From assembly GCA_963789005.1 (NCBI GenBank), contig CAWBIZ010000002.1, positions 62,001-126,000 of the forward strand: DNA of 64,000 bases. The letters run 5' to 3'. The DNA is from DASSUW01 sp963789005 (lineage in GTDB: Bacteria > Actinomycetota > Thermoleophilia > Solirubrobacterales > Solirubrobacteraceae). Under the pieces are notes generated by a model, which was not told where the DNA came from, ran no database searches, and saw only the letters and a list, made by a program, of their open reading frames with translations. Shown piece after piece: positions 1-6,943 of this stretch (positions are counted from its first letter, which is position 1; every line of letters starts with the position of its first letter). Made by a program: the position numbers and the translations under genes.

Positions 1-209
1 ATCGCGATCGCGACGATGATCGCGGTGGCGATCAGCGTGAGCAGGACCAGGGCGAAGCGCAATGAGCCCTGACGGTGCGTGCGCTCCACCCGCCGGCGCG
101 CCTCGCGCTGCCGCGCGTGGCGGACCAGGCGCTCACGGCGCTCCCGATCCTCCTCGATCTCCTCGAAGAACGCCTCTTCGATCTCGGCGATGCTCTGCCG
201 CATCCGCAT
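1..209 (-). CDS. Small membrane protein, partial (runs off left edge)
   Basis: The reading frame starts with ATG at 209 and continues without a stop to the window edge, giving 69 visible codons. The first 50 or so residues are strongly charged (MRMRQSIAEIEEAFFEEIEE, then many Arg/Glu), as expected for a cytoplasmic coiled coil. A hydrophobic membrane segment follows (LRFALVLLTLIATAIIVAIA). It lies 3 nt after the stop of the aldolase-like gene on the same strand, so it is probably in the same transcript. The family is not recognised. A second in-frame ATG two codons later is equally possible. Confidence 0.6.
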   Translation of the reverse strand, partial: MRMRQSIAEIEEAFFEEIEEDRERRERLVRHARQREARRRVERTHRQGSLRFALVLLTLIATAIIVAIA

Positions 210-212
210 GGG

Positions 213-1145
213 TCACCGCGACGATAGCGCGCCCGCCTCGGCGTCATCGTAGACCTGGATGAAGCGCAGGTAGTTGTCGGCGATCTGCTCGGCGGCCTTC
301 TCGCGCGGCAGGTCGCCGCCGAGGAAGCCCTTGAGCGCGTCCCACCAGATCGAGCGGCCGATCGCGAAGCCGACCATGCCCTCGACGGGTGCTGCCTGCT
401 GCAGCCAATGGTCGACCTTCTCGTCGCTCGCACCGCGGCCGAGCAGCACCGACACCACGCCCGCGCGGCCGTCGCCCTTGCGCGTCTGGTCGACGAGCAT
501 CTGCGCGTCCTCCTGCCGGTCGACGCCCTCGATCTTCCAGATGTCGACCTCGACGCCGGCGTCCTGCAGCGCCTCGATCGTGCGGCGCATGAGCTCGGGC
601 CGCAGCTCGGCGTCGTAGCGGTCGGTGTCGCCGCCGACGGACTCGAGCTGGGCCGGCTCGGCCGGCACGAGCAGCTCGAAGAGGAACTTGCGATCGTGCT
701 CGTGGAGCCAGTCGGCGAGCCGCTTGAGGCGGGCGGTCTGGCGCTCGTTCATCTCGGCGTCGCCATCCGGGTTGTAGCGCACGAGGACCTTGGAGAAGCG
801 CGGGTCGAAGCCCTCGATGTGGTCGCCGAACTGCTCGCCGTACTGGAAGTCGAACTCGTCCTGACCGGACTTCTCGACCGGCATCGCCAGCGTGAGCCCG
901 TGCTCGTGCGCGAGCTTCGGGATGTCGCCGCCGAACTGCTCGTCGACGAGCACGCCCGCCGCCTCCGCGTCGACGCCGCGCTCGACCGCGAGCTCCATGG
1001 CCTCGTAGATGAGCCGCTTCGCGTCGGTGATCGTCTCCGTCTGCTCGGGGGTCGGATCGCCCTCGATCCCGAACATCTTCTTCTGGAACGAGCCCCGGTG
1101 ATCGAAGGCCAGGATGTAGAGCTTCCCGTCGTAGCCGAGCGCCAT
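213..1145 (-). CDS. DUF2090 / IolC C-terminal-type aldolase-like protein
   Basis: A 310-residue protein whose N-terminus (LYILAFDHRGSFQKKMFG) has the FDHR signature of the class-I-aldolase-like DUF2090 family. That domain forms the C-terminal half of some IolC proteins and occurs alone in many actinobacteria. The rest fits a TIM barrel, with acidic strands ending in KVLVRYNP, KFLFELLVP, VDIWKIEG and GMVGFAIGRSIW. In myo-inositol catabolism such domains cleave 2-deoxy-5-keto-gluconate-6-phosphate, but no other inositol gene is nearby, so the substrate is open. It is divergent from the ligase gene and followed 3 nt later by a small membrane-protein gene. Confidence 0.75.
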   Translation of the reverse strand: MALGYDGKLYILAFDHRGSFQKKMFGIEGDPTPEQTETITDAKRLIYEAMELAVERGVDAEAAGVLVDEQFGGDIPKLAHEHGLTLAMPVEKSGQDEFDFQYGEQFGDHIEGFDPRFSKVLVRYNPDGDAEMNERQTARLKRLADWLHEHDRKFLFELLVPAEPAQLESVGGDTDRYDAELRPELMRRTIEALQDAGVEVDIWKIEGVDRQEDAQMLVDQTRKGDGRAGVVSVLLGRGASDEKVDHWLQQAAPVEGMVGFAIGRSIWWDALKGFLGGDLPREKAAEQIADNYLRFIQVYDDAEAGALSSR

Positions 1146-1192
1146 GTTGCTGCCTGCCTCTGGTTCGTAAGTCGTTTCGCGTGCTCGGCCCC

Positions 1193-1198
1193 TACTCT
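1193..1198 (+). promoter_or_regulatory. -10 element TACTCT of a probable leaderless promoter
   Basis: TACTCT fits the TANNNT rule for extended actinobacterial -10 boxes. It ends 9 nt before the ATG at 1208 and no Shine-Dalgarno sequence lies between. The same geometry recurs at 2318 and 3103. Confidence 0.45.
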
Positions 1199-1207
1199 AC
1201 GCGGCCG

Positions 1208-2320
1208 ATGGAGCCGAAGTTCACCGGCCCCAGCTTCACGATCGGCATCGAGGAGGAGCTGATGATCCTCGACGCCGAGACGTTGGGGCTGGCGAACGCG
1301 ATCGAGGCCGTGCTCGAGGAGTACGGCGGCGAGGGCGGCGAGGTCAAGCCCGAGCTGCTCGAGCCCGTGCTCGAGATCGCCACCGACCCGCACCCCGATG
1401 CGCGGGCGGCGGGCGAGCAGCTGCGCGCGCTGCGCCGCTCGGTGGCCGAGGCGGCCGGGCGGCGCGACCTGCTGATCGGCTCGGCGGGCACGCACCCGTT
1501 CGCGCTCTGGGAGGACCAGCGCGTGTCCTCCCATCCGCGCTACCGCAAGCTCATCTCCGACCTGCGCTTCGTGGCTCGGCAGGAGATCATCTTCGGGCTG
1601 CACGTGCACGTCGGACTCGACGACGCCGACAAGGCGATCCATGTCGCCAACGGCATGCGCGTGCACGTGCCGATCCTGTTCGCGCTGGCGGCCAACTCGC
1701 CGTTCTGGCGGTCCGACGACACCGGTTTCGCCTCCACCCGGATGCCGATCTTCCGCGCGTTCCCGCGCGTGGGCATCCCGCCCTTCTACGAGGACTGGGC
1801 GGACTTCGAGCGCCGGATCGGCTTCATGGTCGAGTCGGGCGTGATGGAGGACTACACGTACCTCTGGTACGACGTCCGCCCGCACCCGAACTTCGGCACC
1901 GTCGAGATCCGGGCGATGGACGCGCAGACGCGGGTCGAGCACACGCTCGCGCTGGCCGCGCTCACCCAGGCGATGGTGAAGGAGCTGGCCGAGCACTTCG
2001 ACGCCGGGAAGCAGCTCGGCCGCTACCCCTACGAAATGCTCGACGAGAACAAGTGGCTGGCCGCGCGCCACGGCCTCGACGGCGAGCTCGTCGACCTCCC
2101 GGAGCGCCGGCTCGTGCCCGCGAAGGAGCTCGCCCGCCGGCTCTACGACCGCCTGCTGGGGCACGCCCAGGATCTCGGCTCGGGACGCGAGCTCGAGGCG
2201 CTCGAGGAGATCCTCGACGGCGGGAACGGCGCACAGCGCCAGCGGGTGGTCTACGAGGCGAACCACGACTACACCGAGGTCGTCCGCGAAATCGTCGAGG
2301 CGACTGTTCCCAGCCCCTAG
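1208..2320 (+). CDS. Carboxylate-amine ligase, YbdK / glutamate-cysteine ligase family 2
   Basis: The N-terminus (FTIGIEEELMILD) carries the GIEEE signature of the GCS2 family. The later segments HVHVGLDDADKAI, FFRSDD-like and VEIRAMDAQT match the ATP-grasp-like core of YbdK proteins, which join a carboxylate to an amine with ATP and have weak gamma-glutamylcysteine ligase activity. From ATG 1208 the product is 370 residues, the usual YbdK length. A GTG at 1181 would add nine residues but overlaps the -10 element, so 1208 is preferred. In actinobacteria, members of this family can supply mycothiol- or glutathione-like thiols; here the substrate cannot be told from sequence. Confidence 0.85.
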   Translation: MEPKFTGPSFTIGIEEELMILDAETLGLANAIEAVLEEYGGEGGEVKPELLEPVLEIATDPHPDARAAGEQLRALRRSVAEAAGRRDLLIGSAGTHPFALWEDQRVSSHPRYRKLISDLRFVARQEIIFGLHVHVGLDDADKAIHVANGMRVHVPILFALAANSPFWRSDDTGFASTRMPIFRAFPRVGIPPFYEDWADFERRIGFMVESGVMEDYTYLWYDVRPHPNFGTVEIRAMDAQTRVEHTLALAALTQAMVKELAEHFDAGKQLGRYPYEMLDENKWLAARHGLDGELVDLPERRLVPAKELARRLYDRLLGHAQDLGSGRELEALEEILDGGNGAQRQRVVYEANHDYTEVVREIVEATVPSP

Positions 2321-2323
2321 AAT
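2318..2323 (+). promoter_or_regulatory. -10 element TAGAAT overlapping the upstream stop codon
   Basis: TAGAAT begins with the TAG stop of the YbdK gene and ends 9 nt before the ATG at 2333. This suggests that the downstream gene has its own leaderless promoter despite the 12-nt intergenic gap. Confidence 0.4.
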
Positions 2324-2332
2324 CGAAGGTCC

Positions 2333-3094
2333 ATGGCGAGCGGCCCGGACCTCTTCGTCGTCTGCAAGAAGTGCGGCTCGGAGGTGTCCCCCTACATCAC
2401 CGAGTGTCCGTACTGCGGTACACGGCTGCGCAAGCGGGCGCCGAAGCTCGAGCGCGGGGGGGTGGCGAAGGAGCCGAAGGCGCCGCGCCGGCGGCGGCCG
2501 ACGCTTGGCCGGCTGAAGCCCGGCGAGATCCCGGGCATCCGCGTCGACCGGCGTCCGTACGCCACGATCACGATCGTCCTCGTCTCGCTGCTGGGCACGC
2601 TCGGGGCGCGCGCCGACCTCTGGGAGATCGACCGCCTCCTGCTCGGCGTGGGCGTGACCGACGACCTGTGGCGGCCGTTCAGCACACTGTTCTTCTACGG
2701 CCAGACGGGCTACGAGGTCATCGCGCTCGGCGCGACGTTCCTGTTCGGCTGGCTGCTCGAGCGCCGCCACGGCCCGTGGGCCCCGCTGCTCGTCTTCCTC
2801 GCCGGCGGCGGGGGCGGCATGTTCCTCGCGATCGCGGGCGACGACATCAGCTTCGTCGCCGCGGGCGCCAACGGCGCGGCGCTCGCGCTGCTCGCCGCGT
2901 GGGCGATGCGCGACGTCCTCGGCCGCCGCCGCGGCCGCGAGGACGACTCCGACCTGCTCGGCGTGCTCGCGATCGCCGCGGTACTGATCCTGCTCCCGCT
3001 CGCGACCGAGGAGGCCAGCGCGCTGGCCGGCCTCGGCGGCGGGATGATCGGCGTGGTGCTCGGCGCGCTGCTCACGCGCCTGCCGGAACGCTAG
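2333..3094 (+). CDS. Zinc-ribbon membrane protein with inactive rhomboid-like fold
   Basis: Residues 11-30 form a zinc ribbon (CKKC...CPYC). A basic linker follows, then about six hydrophobic segments (residues 75-250) with rhomboid-like spacing. The rhomboid serine motif GASG appears as GANG (AAGANGAALALL), so the catalytic Ser is replaced by Asn. The final helix (ALAGLGGGMIG) lacks the AHxxG histidine. The protein should therefore be a non-proteolytic pseudo-rhomboid, perhaps binding or chaperoning membrane proteins, with the zinc ribbon in the cytoplasm. The 253-residue length suits a rhomboid core. The role is inferred from fold only. Confidence 0.65.
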   Translation: MASGPDLFVVCKKCGSEVSPYITECPYCGTRLRKRAPKLERGGVAKEPKAPRRRRPTLGRLKPGEIPGIRVDRRPYATITIVLVSLLGTLGARADLWEIDRLLLGVGVTDDLWRPFSTLFFYGQTGYEVIALGATFLFGWLLERRHGPWAPLLVFLAGGGGGMFLAIAGDDISFVAAGANGAALALLAAWAMRDVLGRRRGREDDSDLLGVLAIAAVLILLPLATEEASALAGLGGGMIGVVLGALLTRLPER

Positions 3095-3102
3095 AGCGGT
3101 CC

Positions 3103-3108
3103 TATGAT
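3103..3108 (+). promoter_or_regulatory. -10 element TATGAT of a probable leaderless promoter
   Basis: TATGAT ends 9 nt before the GTG at 3118, which is the first start codon in that frame. No ribosome-binding sequence lies between, so the mRNA probably begins at or near the GTG. Confidence 0.45.
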
Positions 3109-3117
3109 GGGCCGTTC

Positions 3118-3438
3118 GTGCCCGAGCGCCATTCCGACGCCGAGATCGACGCCGCGATCGAAGCGCTGAGCGATCCCACGCGTCTCGAGGAGGCGGAGCG
3201 GCTCGTCTCGGCCAAGGCCCCGCAGCTGCAGCGCATCCTCGACCAGGCCCTCGAGTCGGCGGACTGGTACGGCTCCGCCCATCAGGCCGAGGTGCTCCGG
3301 GCGGCCGGCCGTCCCGATCCCGACGAGCGCGTCGCCGCCGTGCAGACGCTGGTGGCGGAGGAGACGCGGGTGAGCATGCTGATCGGCGTCGCCGTCGGGT
3401 ACGAGCTGGCGCAGATCCTGACGAGAGGAGAAACCTGA
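3118..3438 (+). CDS. Hypothetical protein, 106 aa, helical
   Basis: The frame opens with GTG (VPERHSDAEIDAAIEALSDP) and ends in the TGA that overlaps the ATG of the MBL hydrolase, so the two are translationally coupled. The product is soluble and helical, with a conserved-looking central part (APQLQRILDQALESADWYGS) and a tail like a small regulatory helix bundle (SMLIGVAVGYELAQIL). I do not recognise a family. The good codon bias, its own -10 box and the stop-start overlap make it a real gene. Confidence 0.6.
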   Translation: MPERHSDAEIDAAIEALSDPTRLEEAERLVSAKAPQLQRILDQALESADWYGSAHQAEVLRAAGRPDPDERVAAVQTLVAEETRVSMLIGVAVGYELAQILTRGET

Positions 3439-4124
3439 TGGCGGTGGATGTCCGATACCTGGGGCACTCGTGCTTCGAGCTCGCGTCCGGCGGCACGACC
3501 GTGCTCGTGGACCCGTTCCTGACCGGCAACCCGAAGGCGGCCGCGACCGCCGACGAGGTCGAGCCCGACGTGATCCTGCTCACCCACGGTCACGCCGACC
3601 ACCTCGGCGACACGGTCGACATCGCCAAGCGCCGCGGCATCACGGTGCTCGCGATCACCGAGCTGGCCGACGCGCTGTCCGGCGAGGGCCTCGACGTCGT
3701 CGACCCGAACCTCGGCGGCACCGTCGCCTTCGACTGGGGCTGGGTCAAGCTCGTCCCCGCGTGGCACACCGCGGTGTCGCCGGGCGGCACGCCGCACACG
3801 CCCGCCGGGCTGCTGATCCACATCGGCGACCGGCTGATCTACCACCTGGGCGACACCTGCCTGTTCAGCGACATGCAGCTGATCGCGCGGCGCGGCGACA
3901 AGGTCGACCTGGCGCTCGTGCCGATCGGCGGCCACTACACGATGGACCGCTTCGACGCCGTGACCGCGGTCGGCTTCATCGAGCCGCAGCAGGTCATCCC
4001 CTGCCACTACGACACGTTCCCGCCGATCGAGACCGACGCGGAGGCCTTCAAGTCCGACGTGCAGAACGCGGGCTTCTCCCAGGTCTACGTGATCGAGCCG
4101 GGCGGCACCCACAAGGTCAAGTGA
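3438..4124 (+). CDS. MBL-fold metal-dependent hydrolase, UPF0173 type
   Basis: A 228-residue metallo-beta-lactamase-fold protein with the zinc motif HGHADH (LLTHGHADHLGD) near residue 50. Further ligand histidines lie in PAWHTAVS, LGDTCLF and IPCHYDTFP. This matches the UPF0173/UlaG-like hydrolases, about 225-230 residues long, whose substrates are mostly unknown. AGGAGA lies just upstream of the ATG, which also overlaps the preceding stop. The next gene starts inside this gene's stop codon (GTGA), so genes from 3118 to about 4865 form one transcript. Confidence 0.85.
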   Translation: MAVDVRYLGHSCFELASGGTTVLVDPFLTGNPKAAATADEVEPDVILLTHGHADHLGDTVDIAKRRGITVLAITELADALSGEGLDVVDPNLGGTVAFDWGWVKLVPAWHTAVSPGGTPHTPAGLLIHIGDRLIYHLGDTCLFSDMQLIARRGDKVDLALVPIGGHYTMDRFDAVTAVGFIEPQQVIPCHYDTFPPIETDAEAFKSDVQNAGFSQVYVIEPGGTHKVK

Positions 4125-4396
4125 CCCACGCGATCGTGCTCATCGAGGCCGAGCGCTCGGCGATCGAGCGGCTCGGCGGCGAGCTGGCCGACGTCGACGG
4201 CGTTGCCGAGGCGTACTCGGTCACGGGCGAGTGGGACTTCGTGGCGATGCTGCGCGTGCGCAACCCCGAGGAGGTGGCGCAGGTGGTGACACACCGGTTC
4301 GCGGCGCTCGAGGGGATCAAGCGCACCCACACCATGGTGGCGTTCGAGGTCTTCTCCCAGCACGACCTCGAGGCGCTCTTCTCCATTGGCACGTAG
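4121..4396 (+). CDS. Stand-alone Lrp/AsnC ligand-binding (RAM) domain protein
   Basis: A 91-residue protein with only the alpha/beta sandwich sensor half of Lrp/AsnC regulators (THAIVLIEAERSAIERLG, then VAEAYSVTGEWDFVAMLRV). The helix-turn-helix is absent. Such stand-alone domains bind amino acids or other small effectors and can modulate full-length Lrp proteins. The GTG start overlaps the TGA of the MBL hydrolase, and the end overlaps the lipoprotein gene by 11 nt. Confidence 0.8.
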   Translation: MTHAIVLIEAERSAIERLGGELADVDGVAEAYSVTGEWDFVAMLRVRNPEEVAQVVTHRFAALEGIKRTHTMVAFEVFSQHDLEALFSIGT

Positions 4397-4865
4397 AGCC
4401 GCGCTCGCGTTCATCCTCGTCGCGCTCGCCGGCTGCGGCTCGGACGACGACCCGGTGGCGACACCGGAGGCTTCGACGCCGGCGCCGGCGCCGCTGCCGT
4501 CGGTGGAGCCGACCGTGACCGCGACGCCCACGCCCAGGCCGACCGCGACCCCGGATCCGGAGGACCAGCCGGGCGGCGCCGGGGACGAGGAGGAGGCGCG
4601 CGTGCGCGCGCGCTTCCGCGTGACGCCGAAGGGGATCAGCCCGGCGCAGGTCTCCGTGCCCGCGTTCCTCGCGATCGAGCTGGTCGTCGACAGCTACCTC
4701 GCCGAGCCGTTCGTGGTGCGCCTCGAGGGCGCGCCGCCGCTATCGGTCGGCGCCGGCCGGACGGCGCGCCTGGACGTCGAGGGCCGGCGGCCGGGCCGCT
4801 ACGTGATCGACTTCGGCGACGCCGGCCAGGCGCTGCTGATCACCGGCGCCGAACCAGGGCCGTAG
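4386..4865 (+). CDS. Secreted lipoprotein with cupredoxin-like C-terminus
   Basis: The start is TTG. The N-terminus has a short basic region, a hydrophobic stretch and the lipobox LAGC at residues 14-17, so it should be a lipid-anchored surface protein. A Pro/Thr/Ala-rich linker follows (residues 25-65). The last 90 residues (VTPKGISPAQVSVPAFLAIE) look like a small beta-sandwich of the cupredoxin-like type, but no clear copper ligands are visible. It overlaps the preceding gene by 11 nt and converges on csaA. Confidence 0.65.
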   Translation: MARRAALAFILVALAGCGSDDDPVATPEASTPAPAPLPSVEPTVTATPTPRPTATPDPEDQPGGAGDEEEARVRARFRVTPKGISPAQVSVPAFLAIELVVDSYLAEPFVVRLEGAPPLSVGAGRTARLDVEGRRPGRYVIDFGDAGQALLITGAEPGP

Positions 4866-4868
4866 GGA

Positions 4869-5198
4869 TCAGTGGATGTGCGCGCCGAGCGGGACGTCGA
4901 CGTCGGGCGCGAGCAGGATGATCCGGCCCTCCTCGTCGTACGCGCCGAGGCACAGGACCTCGGAGCGCACCGGGCCGATCTGGCGGGGCGGGAAGTTGAC
5001 CACTGCGACGACGAGGCGACCCTCGAGCTCCTCGCGCGCGTAGTTCGTGATCTGCGCGGACGAGCGCTTCGTCCCGATCTCCTCGCCGAAGTCGATCGTC
5101 AGCTTCCACGCCGGCTTGCGGGCCTCGGGGAAATCCTCGACCGCGACCACGCGGCCGACGCGCATATCGACCTTCAGGAAGTCATCGAACTCGATCAT
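4869..5198 (-). CDS. csaA: CsaA-type tRNA-binding (EMAP/OB-fold) chaperone
   Basis: A single tRNA-binding OB-fold of 109 residues, the normal length of CsaA. The diagnostic segments are DFLKVDMRVGRVV at the start, AWKLTIDFGEEIGTKRSSAQ and the closing VVAVVNFPPRQIGPVRSEV. Known CsaA proteins are homodimers that bind tRNA and assist protein export or folding. The gene is monocistronic between the convergent lipoprotein gene and the sigma-factor gene. Confidence 0.9.
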   Translation of the reverse strand: MIEFDDFLKVDMRVGRVVAVEDFPEARKPAWKLTIDFGEEIGTKRSSAQITNYAREELEGRLVVAVVNFPPRQIGPVRSEVLCLGAYDEEGRIILLAPDVDVPLGAHIH

Positions 5199-5237
5199 CG
5201 GGCCGCAGCCTAGATCAGGCGCCGCCGCTGCGCCCGG

Positions 5238-6701
5238 CTAGGGCTGCGGAGCCGCGGCGGGCTCGGGTTCCGGCGCGGGGTCCGGGGTCGGCTCGGGCGC
5301 CGGCGTGGGCTCGGGGACCGGCGTCGGCTCCGGGGTCGGCGCCGGAGTGGGCGTCGGGGTCGGCGTCGGGGAGGGCTGCGGCGTCGCCACGGGCGGCGTG
5401 TACGGGCCGGTGGGGGTGCCCGGCGCGATCGCGCCCTCGGGCGGAGCGGCGATTCCCGTGGTGCCGTCCGGCAGGGTCGTGGTCGCGCTCTCGTGCTCCT
5501 CGGTCAGCGCGGGCTCCTCTGCGGGGACTGGCTTCGGGGCGGTCTCCGGCTTGACCGCGGCGGCGGTCAGCTTTGCCTTGGGCGCCTCGCGCGGCTTCTC
5601 CTCGCGCGTGGTGGGACGGGCCTCGCGGACCTGCTCGACCTGGGGCTCGGCGGGCGCGACGGCCGCGGCGACGGGTGCGGCTGCCGTCGCGACAGCGGTG
5701 TCGGGCTTGGCGCGCGGCTCGCGCGCGGCGTGGCGGACCTCGACGGCGCCGGCGGTGACGATCGCAGCGGCGGCGAGGCCGGCCACCGTCTTCGTCGCGA
5801 GCGTGCCGATGCCGGCCTGCGCGGCTGCGCCGGCCGCGGCGGCCGCGCCGCCCGAGGCGGCGGCCGACGTCGCGCCGCCGGCCGCGGCGCTCGTGCCGAG
5901 CTGTGCGAGCAGCGTCTTCTTGAGCAGCAGCAGCGGGCCGACCGGGAACAGCGCGGCCAGCGCGCGGTTGTTCGCCCGCAGGTGCTTGCGGAAGGCGGTG
6001 CACTGCTCGCAGCCGCGCAGGTGGCGGCGCAGCGGAGCGGTCGTGCCGGTGAGGCCCTCGGCGATCCGGCCGAGATCCTCGCGCACCTCCTCGCAGGTCA
6101 GCAGCCGCGCCTCGGCGGCCTCGGCGAGCGACACCCGCGCGCGCACGAGCAGCGACTTCACCGACGGCACGGTGGTCTCCATCGCCTCGGCGATCTGCTC
6201 GTACGACAGCGCGTCGATCTCGCGCAGCAGCAGCGCGGTCTTCTGGGTCTCCGGCAGGTCCTGCACGTCGGCGACCAGCAGCCGGAACTCCTCGCGCCGG
6301 TGGACCTTGTCGGCGGTCGTCAGGCCGTGCTCGGAGAAGTGCACGTCCATCGAGTCGACGCCGACCGCCTGCGTGCGCCGCAGGTGGTTGAGCGACCGGT
6401 TGCGGGCGATCCGATACAGCCACGGCCGCACGTTGATCTCGCGCTCGTCGCCGAGGATGGCGTTGAAGGCGGCCGCGAAGACCTCCTGCAGCACGTCCTC
6501 GGCATCCTCCTTCGAGCTCAGCATGTGCCGGCAGAACGCGAGCAGGCGCGACTGGTACCGAGCGACCAGCGCCTCGAAGGCATGCGGGTTCCCCCGCCGG
6601 ACGAGCGCGATCAGCCGCTCGTCGGACTGCAGCCGCAGCAGCGGCGAGCGCCCGTGCAGCCCGGCGACGCCGGCGGTGTGTTGAAGAGCGGAGGCTTCCA
6701 C
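5238..6701 (-). CDS. ECF-type sigma factor fused to a zinc-finger, membrane-spanning anti-sigma region
   Basis: From GTG 6701 the product is 487 residues. It holds sigma region 2 (residues 40-110, SKEDAEDVLQEVFAAAFNAI), region 4 (140-195, LSYEQIAEAMETTVPSVKSL), an anti-sigma zinc finger (C203...H227xxxCxxC234), an Ala-rich stretch with one membrane helix near 303-321, and a long Pro/Thr/Glu repeat tail. ECF sigmas with fused regulatory tails are known in actinobacteria; they should stay tethered to the membrane until a surface signal releases them. Upstream codons in the same frame run through the antisense of tRNA-Leu and are not coding. GTG 6701 is the best start, though not certain. Confidence 0.8.
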   Translation of the reverse strand: MEASALQHTAGVAGLHGRSPLLRLQSDERLIALVRRGNPHAFEALVARYQSRLLAFCRHMLSSKEDAEDVLQEVFAAAFNAILGDEREINVRPWLYRIARNRSLNHLRRTQAVGVDSMDVHFSEHGLTTADKVHRREEFRLLVADVQDLPETQKTALLLREIDALSYEQIAEAMETTVPSVKSLLVRARVSLAEAAEARLLTCEEVREDLGRIAEGLTGTTAPLRRHLRGCEQCTAFRKHLRANNRALAALFPVGPLLLLKKTLLAQLGTSAAAGGATSAAASGGAAAAAGAAAQAGIGTLATKTVAGLAAAAIVTAGAVEVRHAAREPRAKPDTAVATAAAPVAAAVAPAEPQVEQVREARPTTREEKPREAPKAKLTAAAVKPETAPKPVPAEEPALTEEHESATTTLPDGTTGIAAPPEGAIAPGTPTGPYTPPVATPQPSPTPTPTPTPAPTPEPTPVPEPTPAPEPTPDPAPEPEPAAAPQP

Positions 6702-6796
6702 GACGAATGGTCCCGCCCGCGCAAACTCCAGCGCGTCGGGAAAGTTGCGAGAAAGCGCAGGGTAGCGCCGGCCCGCGAATACGATGCAAGGCCGGA

Positions 6797-6880
6797 GCCC
6801 GGGTGGCGTAACTGGCAACCGCAATCGGCTTAAAACCGATGGCCCGCAAGGGCGTGTGGGTTCGAATCCCACCCCGGGCA
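6797..6880 (+). tRNA. tRNA-Leu (anticodon UAA)
   Basis: The acceptor stem GCCCGGG pairs with CCCGGGC and the discriminator is A. The anticodon arm is ATCGG-CTTAAAA-CCGAT, giving anticodon TAA. A class-II long variable arm is present, and the T arm is TGGG-TTCGAAT-CCCA. CCA is not encoded. It reads UUA, a very rare codon at this GC content, comparable to bldA tRNA in Streptomyces. There is no terminator before the mce operon 63 nt downstream. Confidence 0.95.
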
Positions 6881-6885
6881 CTCGC

Positions 6886-6903
6886 GTGTGAGCGCGGTCA
6901 CAC
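6886..6903 (+). promoter_or_regulatory. CRP/GlxR-like palindrome GTGTGA-N6-TCACAC
   Basis: The core TGTGA-N6-TCACA is a perfect match to the CRP-family consensus, with a further G/C pair at the ends. Its centre is 49 nt before the first mce start (GTG 6944). That would place it near -41.5 if transcription begins around 6936, the class II activator position. It lies 5 nt after the tRNA 3' end. Confidence 0.55.
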
Positions 6904-6943
6904 GTTCCCGCAAGTTTCCTGACACGGCGTCGTTGGGGCCGGT

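Noticed and set aside
749..3583. 944-codon minus-strand open frame
   Set aside because: It is a shadow of the YbdK, pseudo-rhomboid and hypothetical genes on the plus strand; the product is Arg/Ala-rich low-complexity text.
5305..6684. 459-codon plus-strand frame starting with Gly/Val repeats
   Set aside because: The repeats are the complement of the Pro/Thr tail of the sigma/anti-sigma fusion; no domain matches.
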